Assembly (NCBI GenBank): GCA_945906755.1
Contig: CAMDRJ010000010.1
Location: 1-35,378 of the forward strand
Direction of reading: 5' to 3'
DNA from: Klebsiella pneumoniae
GTDB lineage: Bacteria; Pseudomonadota; Gammaproteobacteria; Burkholderiales; SG8-39
Length of the DNA: 35,378 nt
Below the pieces are notes generated by a model. The model worked only from the letters and a program-made list of their open reading frames with translations. It did not search any database and had not been told where the DNA came from. This document shows, in pieces, positions 23,534 to 31,557 of the stretch (its first letter is position 1; every line of letters begins with the position of its first letter). A program made the translations under genes and the position numbers.

Positions 23534-25843
23534 ATGAAATTCGGTATCGGCCAACCCGTTCCGCGCAAGGAAGATCCGCGATTCCTCACTGGTCGCGGCC
23601 GTTATGTCGACGATGTGGAGCTGCCGCGCGTCGCCCACGGATTCGTGATTCGCTCACCGCATCCGAACGCCAAGATCAAGTCGATCGATGCCAGCGCCGC
23701 GCTCAAGGCAACCGGCGTGCTCGCCGTGCTCACCGGTGATGACTACGCCAAAGAGGGGCTTGGCGATATGCATTGCCATTTCCCGATGCCGCTCATGGCG
23801 GGCCCACCGACTGGCTCGCCCTACCCGGCCCTGGCGCGCGGGGTCGTGAAATCGGCCGGCATGCCGGTCGTATTCGTGGTCGCGGAAACGCTCCATCAGG
23901 CGAAAGACGCGGCCGATCTCGTGCAGATTGACTATGAAGTATTGCCCTCGGTCACTTCCGCTGTGGAGGCAGCGAAGCCCGGTGCGGTCAAAGTGTGGGA
24001 GCACGCGAAGGACAATGTGTCATTCACCATCGCGCTCGGCAATGCAGCGAAGGTCGATGAAGCCTTCGGCGCCGCGAGCCACGTCTCCAAAATTCGACTG
24101 GTCAACAATCGCATCACCACCAATTCGATCGAACCGCGCGGTGCGATGGGTACTTTCGATGCGGGCACCGGCTGCTATACGCTCTATCACAGCGGACAGG
24201 CGCCGCATGTCGAACGCGAGACCCTCGCCGCTGAAGTGTTCAAAGTCGATGACGCGATGATCCGCGTGATCTCAAACGACGTCGGTGGCGGCTTCGGCAT
24301 GAAAGGCGGCGCGTATCCGGAAGACATTCTTGTGCTGTGGGCGGCCAAGCGCACCGGACGCACCGTGAAATGGATCGGCGAGCGGATCGAATCGATCGCC
24401 AGCGACTCCCATGCGCGCGATCAAGTTGTCGATCTCGCGATGTCGTTCGATAAGTCAGGACGCATCACCGCGCTACGTGCCGATTCCATCTACAACCTGG
24501 GCGCCTATCTCGCGGCCACTGCGGCGATCTCGCCGATGTTCGCGGTAACGCTGTCATCGGGCGTCTACGCAATTCCGGCGATCCGCGCATCCACCCGCGG
24601 CATCTTCACCAACACCGCTTCCACCGCACCGTACCGTGGCGCGGGTCGTCCCGAAGCTTCATACATGCTCGAACGTCTGATGGATCAAGCGGCGCGCGAG
24701 CTGGGCCGCGATCCGCTTGAATTACGGCGCATCAACTTCGTCAAGCCCTCGCAGATGCCGTATCAGACCGCGCTCGCCTATCGCTACGATTGCGGCGATT
24801 TCGAAACGGTGATGAATCGCACTTTGAAGGCCGCGGACTGGGATGGCTTCCCCGCGCGTCGCGCCCAATCGGAGAAGAACGGCAAGATTCGCGGACGCGG
24901 CATCTCGTGCTATCTCGAAGCCGCGACGATCTTCAATGAACGCATGGAGATTCGCTTCAATCCAGCCGGAACAGTCACCGTCGTGGCCGGCACGTTCTCG
25001 CATGGTCAGGGTCATGAGACGGTCTACGCGCAAATGGTGTCGGAATTTCTGGGCGTCGATTTCGATGCGGTGCGGCTCGTGCAAGGCGATACCGATGCGG
25101 TGTCATTCGGACGCGGCACCTATGGATCGCGCTCGATGTCGCTCGGCGGCGGGGCGCTCCGCATCGCCGCGAATCGCATCATCGAGAAAGGCACGCAGAT
25201 CGCCGCGTTCATGATGGAAGCGGCACCGGCGGACGTCGAATTCAAGGAAGGCAAGTTCGCGGTGAAGGGGACGGATAAAGCGATCCCGATTACCGCAGTC
25301 GCCAAGCGCTCGTATTTCCCGATGGGCTATCCGGTGCATCTTGGCGTGGGCCTTGAAGCCATCGGCGAATTCGATATGGGGCCGGGCAATTTCCCGAATG
25401 GTTGCCAGATCGCCGAAGTGGAAATCGATCCTGATACCGGTCGCGTAGAACTCGTGCGCCTGTTGATCACCGATGATGTCGGCACGGTCGTGAATCCGCT
25501 GCTGCTAGAAGGCCAGATGCACGGTGGCGTTGCGCAAGGGGTCGGACAGGCGCTCTGCGAAAACATCTCCTACGATCCGGCCAGCGGCCAATTGTTAAGC
25601 GCGTCGTTTCTCGACTACTGCATGCCGCGCGCCGATGATCTGCCGTCGTTCGATGTCGATGTGCATCCGATTCCCACCGGCACCAATCCGCTTGGCGTCA
25701 AAGGCGCGGGCGAAACCGGCACGGTTGGCGCACCGGCAGCGGTGATGAATGCAATCGCCGATGCGCTCATCTCACGCGGCAAGAAGCCGATCGATATGCC
25801 GGCGACGGCGGAACGTGTCTGGAGAGCGTTGAAGGCGGCGTAA
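23534..25843 (+). CDS. Xanthine dehydrogenase-family molybdopterin-binding subunit, form II CoxL-like
   Basis: A 769-residue large subunit of the xanthine oxidase/CO dehydrogenase family, cytoplasmic, binding the molybdenum-cytosine dinucleotide cofactor. It starts MKFGIGQPVPRKEDPRFLTGRG, typical of CoxL-like proteins. VGGGFGMKGG and PYRGAGRPEASYMLERLMD mark form II enzymes, not true CO dehydrogenase (which has AYRCSFR). SHGQGHETVYAQ and the active-site glutamate in GVKGAGETGTVGAP (about E727) are present. The partners, a FAD subunit (CoxM) and a 2Fe-2S subunit (CoxS), are not in the window, so this is an orphan large subunit unless they are encoded elsewhere. It probably hydroxylates an aldehyde or N-heterocycle. 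Its stop abuts the opposing Bug gene directly. Confidence 0.9.
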   Translation: MKFGIGQPVPRKEDPRFLTGRGRYVDDVELPRVAHGFVIRSPHPNAKIKSIDASAALKATGVLAVLTGDDYAKEGLGDMHCHFPMPLMAGPPTGSPYPALARGVVKSAGMPVVFVVAETLHQAKDAADLVQIDYEVLPSVTSAVEAAKPGAVKVWEHAKDNVSFTIALGNAAKVDEAFGAASHVSKIRLVNNRITTNSIEPRGAMGTFDAGTGCYTLYHSGQAPHVERETLAAEVFKVDDAMIRVISNDVGGGFGMKGGAYPEDILVLWAAKRTGRTVKWIGERIESIASDSHARDQVVDLAMSFDKSGRITALRADSIYNLGAYLAATAAISPMFAVTLSSGVYAIPAIRASTRGIFTNTASTAPYRGAGRPEASYMLERLMDQAARELGRDPLELRRINFVKPSQMPYQTALAYRYDCGDFETVMNRTLKAADWDGFPARRAQSEKNGKIRGRGISCYLEAATIFNERMEIRFNPAGTVTVVAGTFSHGQGHETVYAQMVSEFLGVDFDAVRLVQGDTDAVSFGRGTYGSRSMSLGGGALRIAANRIIEKGTQIAAFMMEAAPADVEFKEGKFAVKGTDKAIPITAVAKRSYFPMGYPVHLGVGLEAIGEFDMGPGNFPNGCQIAEVEIDPDTGRVELVRLLITDDVGTVVNPLLLEGQMHGGVAQGVGQALCENISYDPASGQLLSASFLDYCMPRADDLPSFDVDVHPIPTGTNPLGVKGAGETGTVGAPAAVMNAIADALISRGKKPIDMPATAERVWRALKAA

Positions 25844-26815
25844 CTATTCGGTCGCCCGAAAGCCGATCGCCTTCACGACCGCGCCCCACTTCGCCTGCTC
25901 AGCGGTGAGGTAAGCGCTGTATTCCTCCGGCGTCGAAGGCATTGCAACGCCGCTCACTTTGGCGAACTGCTCAATGACATCGCCCGAACGAAGCGCTGCC
26001 ATCGCGGCCGCGTGAAGGCGCTTTTGAATATCGGCGGGCGTGGCCGAGGGCGCGACCAGTCCATACCAATTGTCGGAGTTGACTTTCGGATAATTGGCCT
26101 CGACGGTACTTGGCACCTCCGGCAGCGTTGAAGCGCGCCGGCCACTCGCGGTCACGATCGCGCGCAACTTGCCCGAGCGGATATGCTGCAGCACGACCGG
26201 TACGTCGAGAATTGCCATCTGCACTTGACCACCCAATAGATCCGTCACGGCAGGCGCTGCGCCCTTGTATGGCACGTGCACCAGCTCGATCTTGGCCTCG
26301 GCCTTCAACAACTCAACCGCTAGATGCGTGATGCTGCCCGCGCCGGCCGAGCCGAAATTGATCTTGTTCGGATTCTTGCGTGCATAAGCGATGAGTTCTT
26401 CGAGATTCTTGACCGGCACGCTCGGATGCACGATCAGCACTTCGGGCACATTCACAACCAGCGAGATGAGCGCGAGATCCTTGCGCGGGTCGTAGGGCAT
26501 CTTGTCGAACGAGAACGGCGCAATCGCTACGGACGATGCGCTATTGAGCCCCAAGGTGTAGCCATCGGGCGCCGCCTTCGCAACCGCATCGACTCCGATC
26601 ACGCCACCCGCCCCGGCACGGTTTTCGATCACCACCGGCTGCCCAAGCTGCGCGCTCATGCCTTGCGCCAAACCGCGACCAAACAAATCGGCAGGACCTC
26701 CTGCCGGGAACGGCACGATGAGGCGCACCGCCTTGTTTGGATACGTCTGCGCAAGCGTCAAGCCCGGCACGAGTGCGACGGCAGCCGCGAGTGCGAAGCG
26801 CGCGAACTTTTCCAT
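25844..26815 (-). CDS. Bug-type (TTT) solute-binding protein
   Basis: A 323-residue periplasmic receptor of the Bug/TctC family. Residues 1-22 form a signal peptide (MEKFARFALAAAVALVPGLT, then LAQ). The mature start TYPNKAVRLIVPFPAGGPAD is the exact family pattern, followed by NRAGAGGVIGVDAVAKAAPD and ARKNPNKINFGSAGAGS. The ATG at 26815 has a clear AAAGGGG ribosome site. It lies downstream of motA on the same strand, separated by 84 bp with a hairpin, so the two probably do not form a functional unit. No TctA or TctB permease genes are near. The stop is immediately adjacent to the stop of the opposing CoxL-like gene, which may be its functional partner by context. Confidence 0.9.
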   Translation of the reverse strand: MEKFARFALAAAVALVPGLTLAQTYPNKAVRLIVPFPAGGPADLFGRGLAQGMSAQLGQPVVIENRAGAGGVIGVDAVAKAAPDGYTLGLNSASSVAIAPFSFDKMPYDPRKDLALISLVVNVPEVLIVHPSVPVKNLEELIAYARKNPNKINFGSAGAGSITHLAVELLKAEAKIELVHVPYKGAAPAVTDLLGGQVQMAILDVPVVLQHIRSGKLRAIVTASGRRASTLPEVPSTVEANYPKVNSDNWYGLVAPSATPADIQKRLHAAAMAALRSGDVIEQFAKVSGVAMPSTPEEYSAYLTAEQAKWGAVVKAIGFRATE

Positions 26816-26838
26816 TGGAGGCCCCTTTCGATTGCGAT

Positions 26839-26853
26839 CGCCCGCAACGGGCG
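26839..26853. terminator. Short hairpin between motA and the Bug gene
   Basis: CGCCCG-CAA-CGGGCG forms a perfect 6-bp stem with a three-base loop, 47 bp beyond the motA stop. A weak TTTAG follows on the plus strand; no T tract follows on the minus strand. It may separate the motA transcript from the Bug gene. Confidence 0.4.
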
Positions 26854-26899
26854 TTTAGTCGCCGCGATTGTGACCGAATTCAGGATCGGATGGAGCGCC

Positions 26900-27760
26900 T
26901 TACTTCTTGCCCTTCACATGCCCTTCGAGTTCAGCGAAGGTCGGGCGCTCGGTCGAGTAAAGAACCTTGCGGCCAAACTCGATGGCGATTTGCGGCGCAT
27001 AGCCCTGCAAACTGGAAAGCAAGGTGGTCTTGATGCAATTTAATTCCTTGGTCGCATCATCCAATTTTTGTTCAAGGAGCCCGGCGAGCGGCTCCACCAC
27101 GCAATATGCGAGCAAGATGCCAAGAAACGTGCCGACCAGCGCCGAGCCGATCATGCCACCGAGAATGGCGGGCGGCTGACCGACCGATCCCATCGTGTTC
27201 ACAACACCCAATACCGCGGCCACGATGCCAAATGCGGGTAACGCACCGGCCAGACGCGTGATGGCGGCCACCGGCTGATGACCTTCATGATGATGCGTGT
27301 CGATTTCGTTATCCATCAACGATTCAATCTCATGCGGATTCAAATTGCCTGAGACCATCAGCCGCAGATAATCAGTCATGAATTCGATCGTGTGGTGATC
27401 ACTGCTGATGGTCGGAAATTTCTGGAAGATCGGCGACGAATGCGATTCTTCAATGTCTTTCTCGATCGACATCAACCCTTCCTTACGCACCTTCTGCAGC
27501 AAGTCATAGAGAAGGGCCATCAATTGCATATAGCGCGCCTTGGTATGCTTCGACGACTTCAATAATGTCGGCAGCGACGCGAGCGTTGCCTTCAGAACCT
27601 TCGGCTGATTGGTCACCACGAACGCGCCGAGCGCGCCACCGCCGATCGCCATCATCTCGGTCGGCAGTGCCGCGACGATTACGCCTATATTGCCGCCATG
27701 CAGAATGTAGGCACCAAAGATGCACGTGAAGGCGACGACGTATCCAATAATGACAAACAT
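26900..27760 (-). CDS. motA: Flagellar motor stator protein MotA
   Basis: A full-length 286-residue MotA (295 in E. coli), the inner-membrane subunit that with MotB forms the proton-driven stator. Functional residues identified by comparison with E. coli MotA are all kept: R92 and E100 (R90 and E98), which contact the rotor protein FliG, and P175 and P224 (P173 and P222) at the channel. Hydrophobic segments lie near residues 3-20, 28-50, 172-192 and 203-222. The C-terminal YAPQIAIEFGRKVLYSTERP is diagnostic. motB, which normally follows motA directly, is absent: a Bug gene follows instead. A sigma-28 promoter is recognisable upstream, so the gene is likely expressed with class 3 flagellar genes. 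Confidence 0.95.
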   Translation of the reverse strand: MFVIIGYVVAFTCIFGAYILHGGNIGVIVAALPTEMMAIGGGALGAFVVTNQPKVLKATLASLPTLLKSSKHTKARYMQLMALLYDLLQKVRKEGLMSIEKDIEESHSSPIFQKFPTISSDHHTIEFMTDYLRLMVSGNLNPHEIESLMDNEIDTHHHEGHQPVAAITRLAGALPAFGIVAAVLGVVNTMGSVGQPPAILGGMIGSALVGTFLGILLAYCVVEPLAGLLEQKLDDATKELNCIKTTLLSSLQGYAPQIAIEFGRKVLYSTERPTFAELEGHVKGKK

Positions 27761-27794
27761 CTGATGGCTCTTGAATGGTTGGTAATCTCCTTGG

Positions 27795-27821
27795 ATATCG
27801 GCATGCGCGAATGCGAGTTGA
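27795..27821 (-). promoter_or_regulatory. Sigma-28 (FliA) promoter of motA
   Basis: Read on the minus strand, TCAA (27821-27818) is followed after exactly 15 bases by GCCGATAT (27802-27795). The enteric FliA consensus is TAAA, 15 bases, GCCGATAA; this site matches seven of eight bases in the -10 element and three of four in the -35 core with correct spacing. Transcription would start near 27788, leaving a leader of about 28 bases before the motA ATG at 27760. Confidence 0.7.
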
Positions 27822-27982
27822 AACTTCCTCTGCTTGGTTGCGCATCGAATGGCGATTCAAACCCATCAGCAAACAGACGATTGATTGTCGCTCCGCAAAA
27901 TCAGTCGGGTGCTCTGCGCGTCCGATCGCAGACCTGTTATGTTTGGTGATCCGGCATCGGGTATTGAGTGATCGAGGACATC

Positions 27983-28951
27983 ATGATCATCTACACATCG
28001 CGTTTGCTCATTGTTATGTTTGGCCTGCTGGCATGCTCGTTCGCGTTCGCACAGAGCTATCCCAATCGGCCAATCAAGCTGATCGTTGGTTTTCCGCCCG
28101 GCGGATCAGGCGATTTTCTTACGCGGCTGATGGCCGATGATTTAACCCGCGAGCTCGGTGTCACAGTCGTGGTGGACAATCGTCCGGGCGCCGGCGCGAC
28201 CATCGCTGCCGATGCGGTTGCGAAGGCTGCGCCCGACGGCTATACCTTGCTCAACGGCGGCCACCAAACGATCAGCAAAGAGCTTTATAAGAAGCTTCCC
28301 TACGATCCCGACCGCGATCTCGCCGCGATCTGCAAGGTTGCGACCGGCACGACGGTCTTGGTGGTCAACCAGAATTCGCCGTTCCAAACATTGAAGGATC
28401 TCATTGCTCACGCGAAAGCGAATCCCGGCAAGCTCTTCTCTGCTTCCGCCGGATTCGGCTCAGCGCCGTATCTCGCGTCAGTGCAGTTTGAAGCGGCGGC
28501 GGGCATTCAATTCACCACGGTACAGTACAAGGGCGGCGGCCCGGCGGCGCAGTCGCTGCTCGCTGGTGACACGCAAGTCATGTTCGCCACCTCACCCACC
28601 GTGATGGGATTCATCAAAGCAAACCGCATGCGCGCGCTGATCGTGAGTAAGCAACTCCCTTCGCCCGCCATTCCGGGGATTTCGGGCGCGCTAGAGGCGG
28701 GCCTGCCAGACTTCGAATCGACCTTCTGGTTTGGTCTGTTCGCACCAGCCGGAACACCGGCACCGATCCTCGCGCGTCTGCATGCGGCGGCCGCGAAATC
28801 GCTTGCCAAGCCCGAATTACGCGACCGGATTACATCGCAGGGCATGGATGCGACGCCCTCAGCATCGCCCGCTGGGTTTGAAGCGGATATCAAAGACGAG
28901 GCACCGCTTTGGGAACGCACCATCCGCAGGCTGGGTGTGAAGGTGGAGTAG
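27983..28951 (+). CDS. Bug-type (TTT) solute-binding protein
   Basis: A 322-residue periplasmic receptor of the Bug/TctC family. The signal peptide is MIIYTSRLLIVMFGLLACSF, then AFAQ. The mature protein begins SYPNRPIKLIVGFPPGGSGD with the ligand loop, then NRPGAGATIAADAVAKAAPD, KLPYDPDRDLAAI and AKANPGKLFSASAGFGS. The frame opens at a GTG at 27968, but GAGGA (27974-27978) is well placed for the ATG at 27983, which I use. It is divergent from motA and sits alone: its neighbour on the right faces it across a palindromic element. As with the other two Bug genes in the window, no TctAB permease is present. Confidence 0.9.
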   Translation: MIIYTSRLLIVMFGLLACSFAFAQSYPNRPIKLIVGFPPGGSGDFLTRLMADDLTRELGVTVVVDNRPGAGATIAADAVAKAAPDGYTLLNGGHQTISKELYKKLPYDPDRDLAAICKVATGTTVLVVNQNSPFQTLKDLIAHAKANPGKLFSASAGFGSAPYLASVQFEAAAGIQFTTVQYKGGGPAAQSLLAGDTQVMFATSPTVMGFIKANRMRALIVSKQLPSPAIPGISGALEAGLPDFESTFWFGLFAPAGTPAPILARLHAAAAKSLAKPELRDRITSQGMDATPSASPAGFEADIKDEAPLWERTIRRLGVKVE

Positions 28952-29000
28952 CGATTGAATGGGACATACTTCAGGCCGTCGAGCGTTATGCCCCATAGAT

Positions 29001-29071
29001 CGTCATTCCCGCGCCGGCGGGAATCCAGGCCCGATTGAATCGTCTGGATACCTGCCTTCGCAGGTATGACG
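29001..29071. repeat. Bipartite palindromic intergenic element
   Basis: The element sits between the converging Bug and UbiD genes. Its left half is ATTCCC-N8-GGGAAT (29005-29024), the form known in Neisseria as dRS3. Its right half is ACCTGC-CTTC-GCAGGT (29050-29065). The outer arms CGTCAT (29001-29006) and ATGACG (29066-29071), plus ATCCAG (29023-29028) and CTGGAT (29044-29049), also pair, so the two hairpins can fuse into one long cruciform. Such BIME-like elements are usually repeated many times in a genome and may act as bidirectional transcription stops. Confidence 0.7.
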
Positions 29072-29153
29072 CTCGGCGCGCGTTACATGCTGTCCTTAAC
29101 CGCGTGGGATAGATCTCACTCTCGTTCGTTGCTGGAGAGGGAACCGGGAGAGC

Positions 29154-30578
29154 CTAGCTCGACCGCAATACCCCAAGCCACTTCTCTTCGATTGCGCGCG
29201 CCTCATCGATCGATAGCGCCGAGGGTTTCGGGAAGTCCTCGCGCCATGCGTAGGGCCGCGTTGCATCCAGAATGATTTTCGAGTTCGAGGTCACGCCGCG
29301 CGCCTTATCGCTTGGTGCGATACGCGGATCGAGGCTGGAGCTCCAGCCATTTCTGATGATGTCCACCGATTCGGCCGGCTCACACCGGGTGGCGATCGCC
29401 CACATCACATCGTTCATGTTCGATGGATCGATGTCTTCATCTACCACCACCACGACGCGACCCATATAGGCATTGCCTGCGGCGATCATCGCCGCGCGCT
29501 TGGCATGCCCATCGTACCTTTGCTTGAGCGATACCACTGTCATCAGCGACGAGACGTGCTGCCATACGCCGACTACATCGGTGATATTCGCCGCTTCAAG
29601 ATTGGCCCAGATGCCGCCGGCACGAAACGGCAGACCAACATGAAAGCGCGGCGGTTTCAGTGGCGGTGAGCCAAGCAGGATCGGCTCGTCGCGATAGTGC
29701 ATCGCACGCACTTCCATGATCGCGCCTGGCCGTCGATCGGCCGCGTAGTAGCCGGTGAACTCACCGAACGGCCCTTCGGGTAGCGTCTCCTGTGCCATCG
29801 GAATCAACTCGCCTTCCAGGACGATCTCGGCGTGCGCTGGAATCGGCAGTCCGGTATGCGGGCCAGGCACGACGTCCACCGGCGCGCCACGAATTGCTCC
29901 GGCGAAATCCAGCTCACCCGCGCCCGCCGGCAGCGATTCAAACCCCGCGACAAATAACGCAGGATCATCGCCATTCACCACGGCAAGCGGACATGATTGA
30001 CCGGCGTCCCAATATTTCTTCGCGACGATGGCGCCGTGCCGGCCCAGATGATCGAACTGCACCGTCACGCGATTGCGGGTATGCACTTGCACGCGATAGA
30101 TCGAAGCGGTGATCCAGCCGTTATCCGGATCGCGCAAGATGACGATACTGCCAGAGCCGATGTAGGGACCACCATCATCGCGATGCCACACGGGTGCCGG
30201 GATCTTCGCGAGATCGACGCTATCGCCGTGGAAACTATTTTCGCGGAACTCCGCGTGTTTGACTTCAACCGGACCGATCGGTTTGAGTTGCTGGCGTTTG
30301 CGCATCCATGCGCGGAGCGCATCAAGCGGGCGCAGCGTCGGATCGATGCCAAGCGCAAGGGCCGCACGTTCTGGCGCCATCAACGGATTAGTGAAAACGC
30401 GAAAGCCGCGCGGAAATCCTTTGAGGTCATCGAAGAGCAGCGCTGGTGTATCGGTCAGCCCGGCCGCGATCTCGGTGATGCCGCCGAGTTCCAAATGCGG
30501 ATCGGCGCCGTTGACGCGACGCAGTGTGCTGAATTGTTCAACGCTCGCGATGAACGCGCGCAGATCCTTGAAGGCCAT
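29154..30578 (-). CDS. UbiD-family decarboxylase
   Basis: A 474-residue member of the UbiD family: prenylated-FMN-dependent, reversible decarboxylases of aromatic or unsaturated acids. It starts MAFKDLRAFIASVEQFSTLRRV, the usual N-terminus. The cofactor region includes SIYRVQVHTRNR (about 159-170; R162 aligned with the conserved catalytic arginine), and the acidic part includes AEIVLEGELIP (E251, E255) followed by EGPFGEFTGYY. No ubiX, the flavin prenyltransferase that supplies the cofactor, lies in the window, so UbiX must come from elsewhere. The gene is last in a three-gene minus-strand run, 10 bp after the LLM monooxygenase gene. Substrate probably an aromatic acid, by context. Confidence 0.9.
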   Translation of the reverse strand: MAFKDLRAFIASVEQFSTLRRVNGADPHLELGGITEIAAGLTDTPALLFDDLKGFPRGFRVFTNPLMAPERAALALGIDPTLRPLDALRAWMRKRQQLKPIGPVEVKHAEFRENSFHGDSVDLAKIPAPVWHRDDGGPYIGSGSIVILRDPDNGWITASIYRVQVHTRNRVTVQFDHLGRHGAIVAKKYWDAGQSCPLAVVNGDDPALFVAGFESLPAGAGELDFAGAIRGAPVDVVPGPHTGLPIPAHAEIVLEGELIPMAQETLPEGPFGEFTGYYAADRRPGAIMEVRAMHYRDEPILLGSPPLKPPRFHVGLPFRAGGIWANLEAANITDVVGVWQHVSSLMTVVSLKQRYDGHAKRAAMIAAGNAYMGRVVVVVDEDIDPSNMNDVMWAIATRCEPAESVDIIRNGWSSSLDPRIAPSDKARGVTSNSKIILDATRPYAWREDFPKPSALSIDEARAIEEKWLGVLRSS

Positions 30579-30588
30579 AAGGCGGCGG

Positions 30589-31539
30589 CTATGCGGACAT
30601 CACCGCAGGCAACACTTCTTTCGTGAAGCGCTCAAGATGCTTTGGCTGATCCGGCCCACCCAGGCGCACGACGATCGTCTTGGCACCGGCGGCGGCATAC
30701 GCCTGCAACCAAGCAATGCAGGTCTTCGCATTACCGGCACACAGACTCTGCCGGTTCTTTTGCACATCGTAGGGACTGGAGTAATAGTTTTCGGTGAAAG
30801 CGCGTAGTTCCTCTGCGGCGCGACCAGCATCGGCATTGACGTTAATGGTCGTATAGACCGCGCGATGAATGCTGGCCGGATCACGGCCGCTTTCTTTGCA
30901 CATTGCATCGAGTTGCGCCCCAGCATTCGCATAGATCTCAGGCGATGCCGGATTCGGTAACCAGCCATCGCCCATTTTTGCGACGCGACGCAACGGATTC
31001 TCGGTATGACCCGCGAGCCAAAGCGGCGGCCCGCTCTTTTGCGGTGACTTCAATCCCAACACCACCTTGTCGAGTTCGAAGTAACGCCCCTTGAAACTCA
31101 CTTCCCGCTCCGTCCACAGGCGCCTCGCAATCTCGATCGTTTCCTCGAAGCGACCGATCCGCTGCACATGCGGGACACCACACGCCTGAAACTCGCGCGT
31201 AATCGCATCGCCTTTGCTCGCAATCCCAAGCCCGAGCGTCAATCGTCCATTGGCGATCAGATCGACGTTCGCGATCTCATTGGCGAGTACCACCGGCTGG
31301 CGTAGCGCGGGCAACAGAATCGCCGTGCCGAGTCGAACGCGTCGTGTGCGTGCGGCCACCGCCGCCAAGGTGGTCAGCGCTTCAAGGCGCGGCCGTGCCA
31401 GCACGCTATCACCCACCCACACCGAACTGAACCCGGCCGCTTCGGCCTGTTCGGCAAGGGAGAATATTTGCGGGAAATCGGGGCCCGACGCCGACATGAC
31501 TTGCTCACGGGTGGGCAGTAGATAACCGATCGCTGGCAT
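30589..31539 (-). CDS. LLM-class flavin-dependent oxidoreductase
   Basis: A luciferase-like (TIM-barrel) flavin monooxygenase or F420-type oxidoreductase, 316 residues. The first strand is MPAIGYLLPTREQ, then AEQAEAAGFSSVWVGDSVLARPRLEALT, RRVRLGTAILLPALRQPVVLA and LIANGRLTLGLGIASKG, all family hallmarks. PLWLAGHTENPLRRVAKMGDGWL holds the phosphate-binding part. An upstream TTG at 31545 is in frame, but I use the ATG at 31539, nine bases after AGGAG. It needs a flavin reductase or F420, neither seen here. It lies 18 bp after the TauD-like gene and 10 bp before UbiD, so it is surely in the same transcript. Confidence 0.88.
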   Translation of the reverse strand: MPAIGYLLPTREQVMSASGPDFPQIFSLAEQAEAAGFSSVWVGDSVLARPRLEALTTLAAVAARTRRVRLGTAILLPALRQPVVLANEIANVDLIANGRLTLGLGIASKGDAITREFQACGVPHVQRIGRFEETIEIARRLWTEREVSFKGRYFELDKVVLGLKSPQKSGPPLWLAGHTENPLRRVAKMGDGWLPNPASPEIYANAGAQLDAMCKESGRDPASIHRAVYTTINVNADAGRAAEELRAFTENYYSSPYDVQKNRQSLCAGNAKTCIAWLQAYAAAGAKTIVVRLGGPDQPKHLERFTKEVLPAVMSA

Positions 31540-31557
31540 TGGCAAGCGCTCCTTTTT

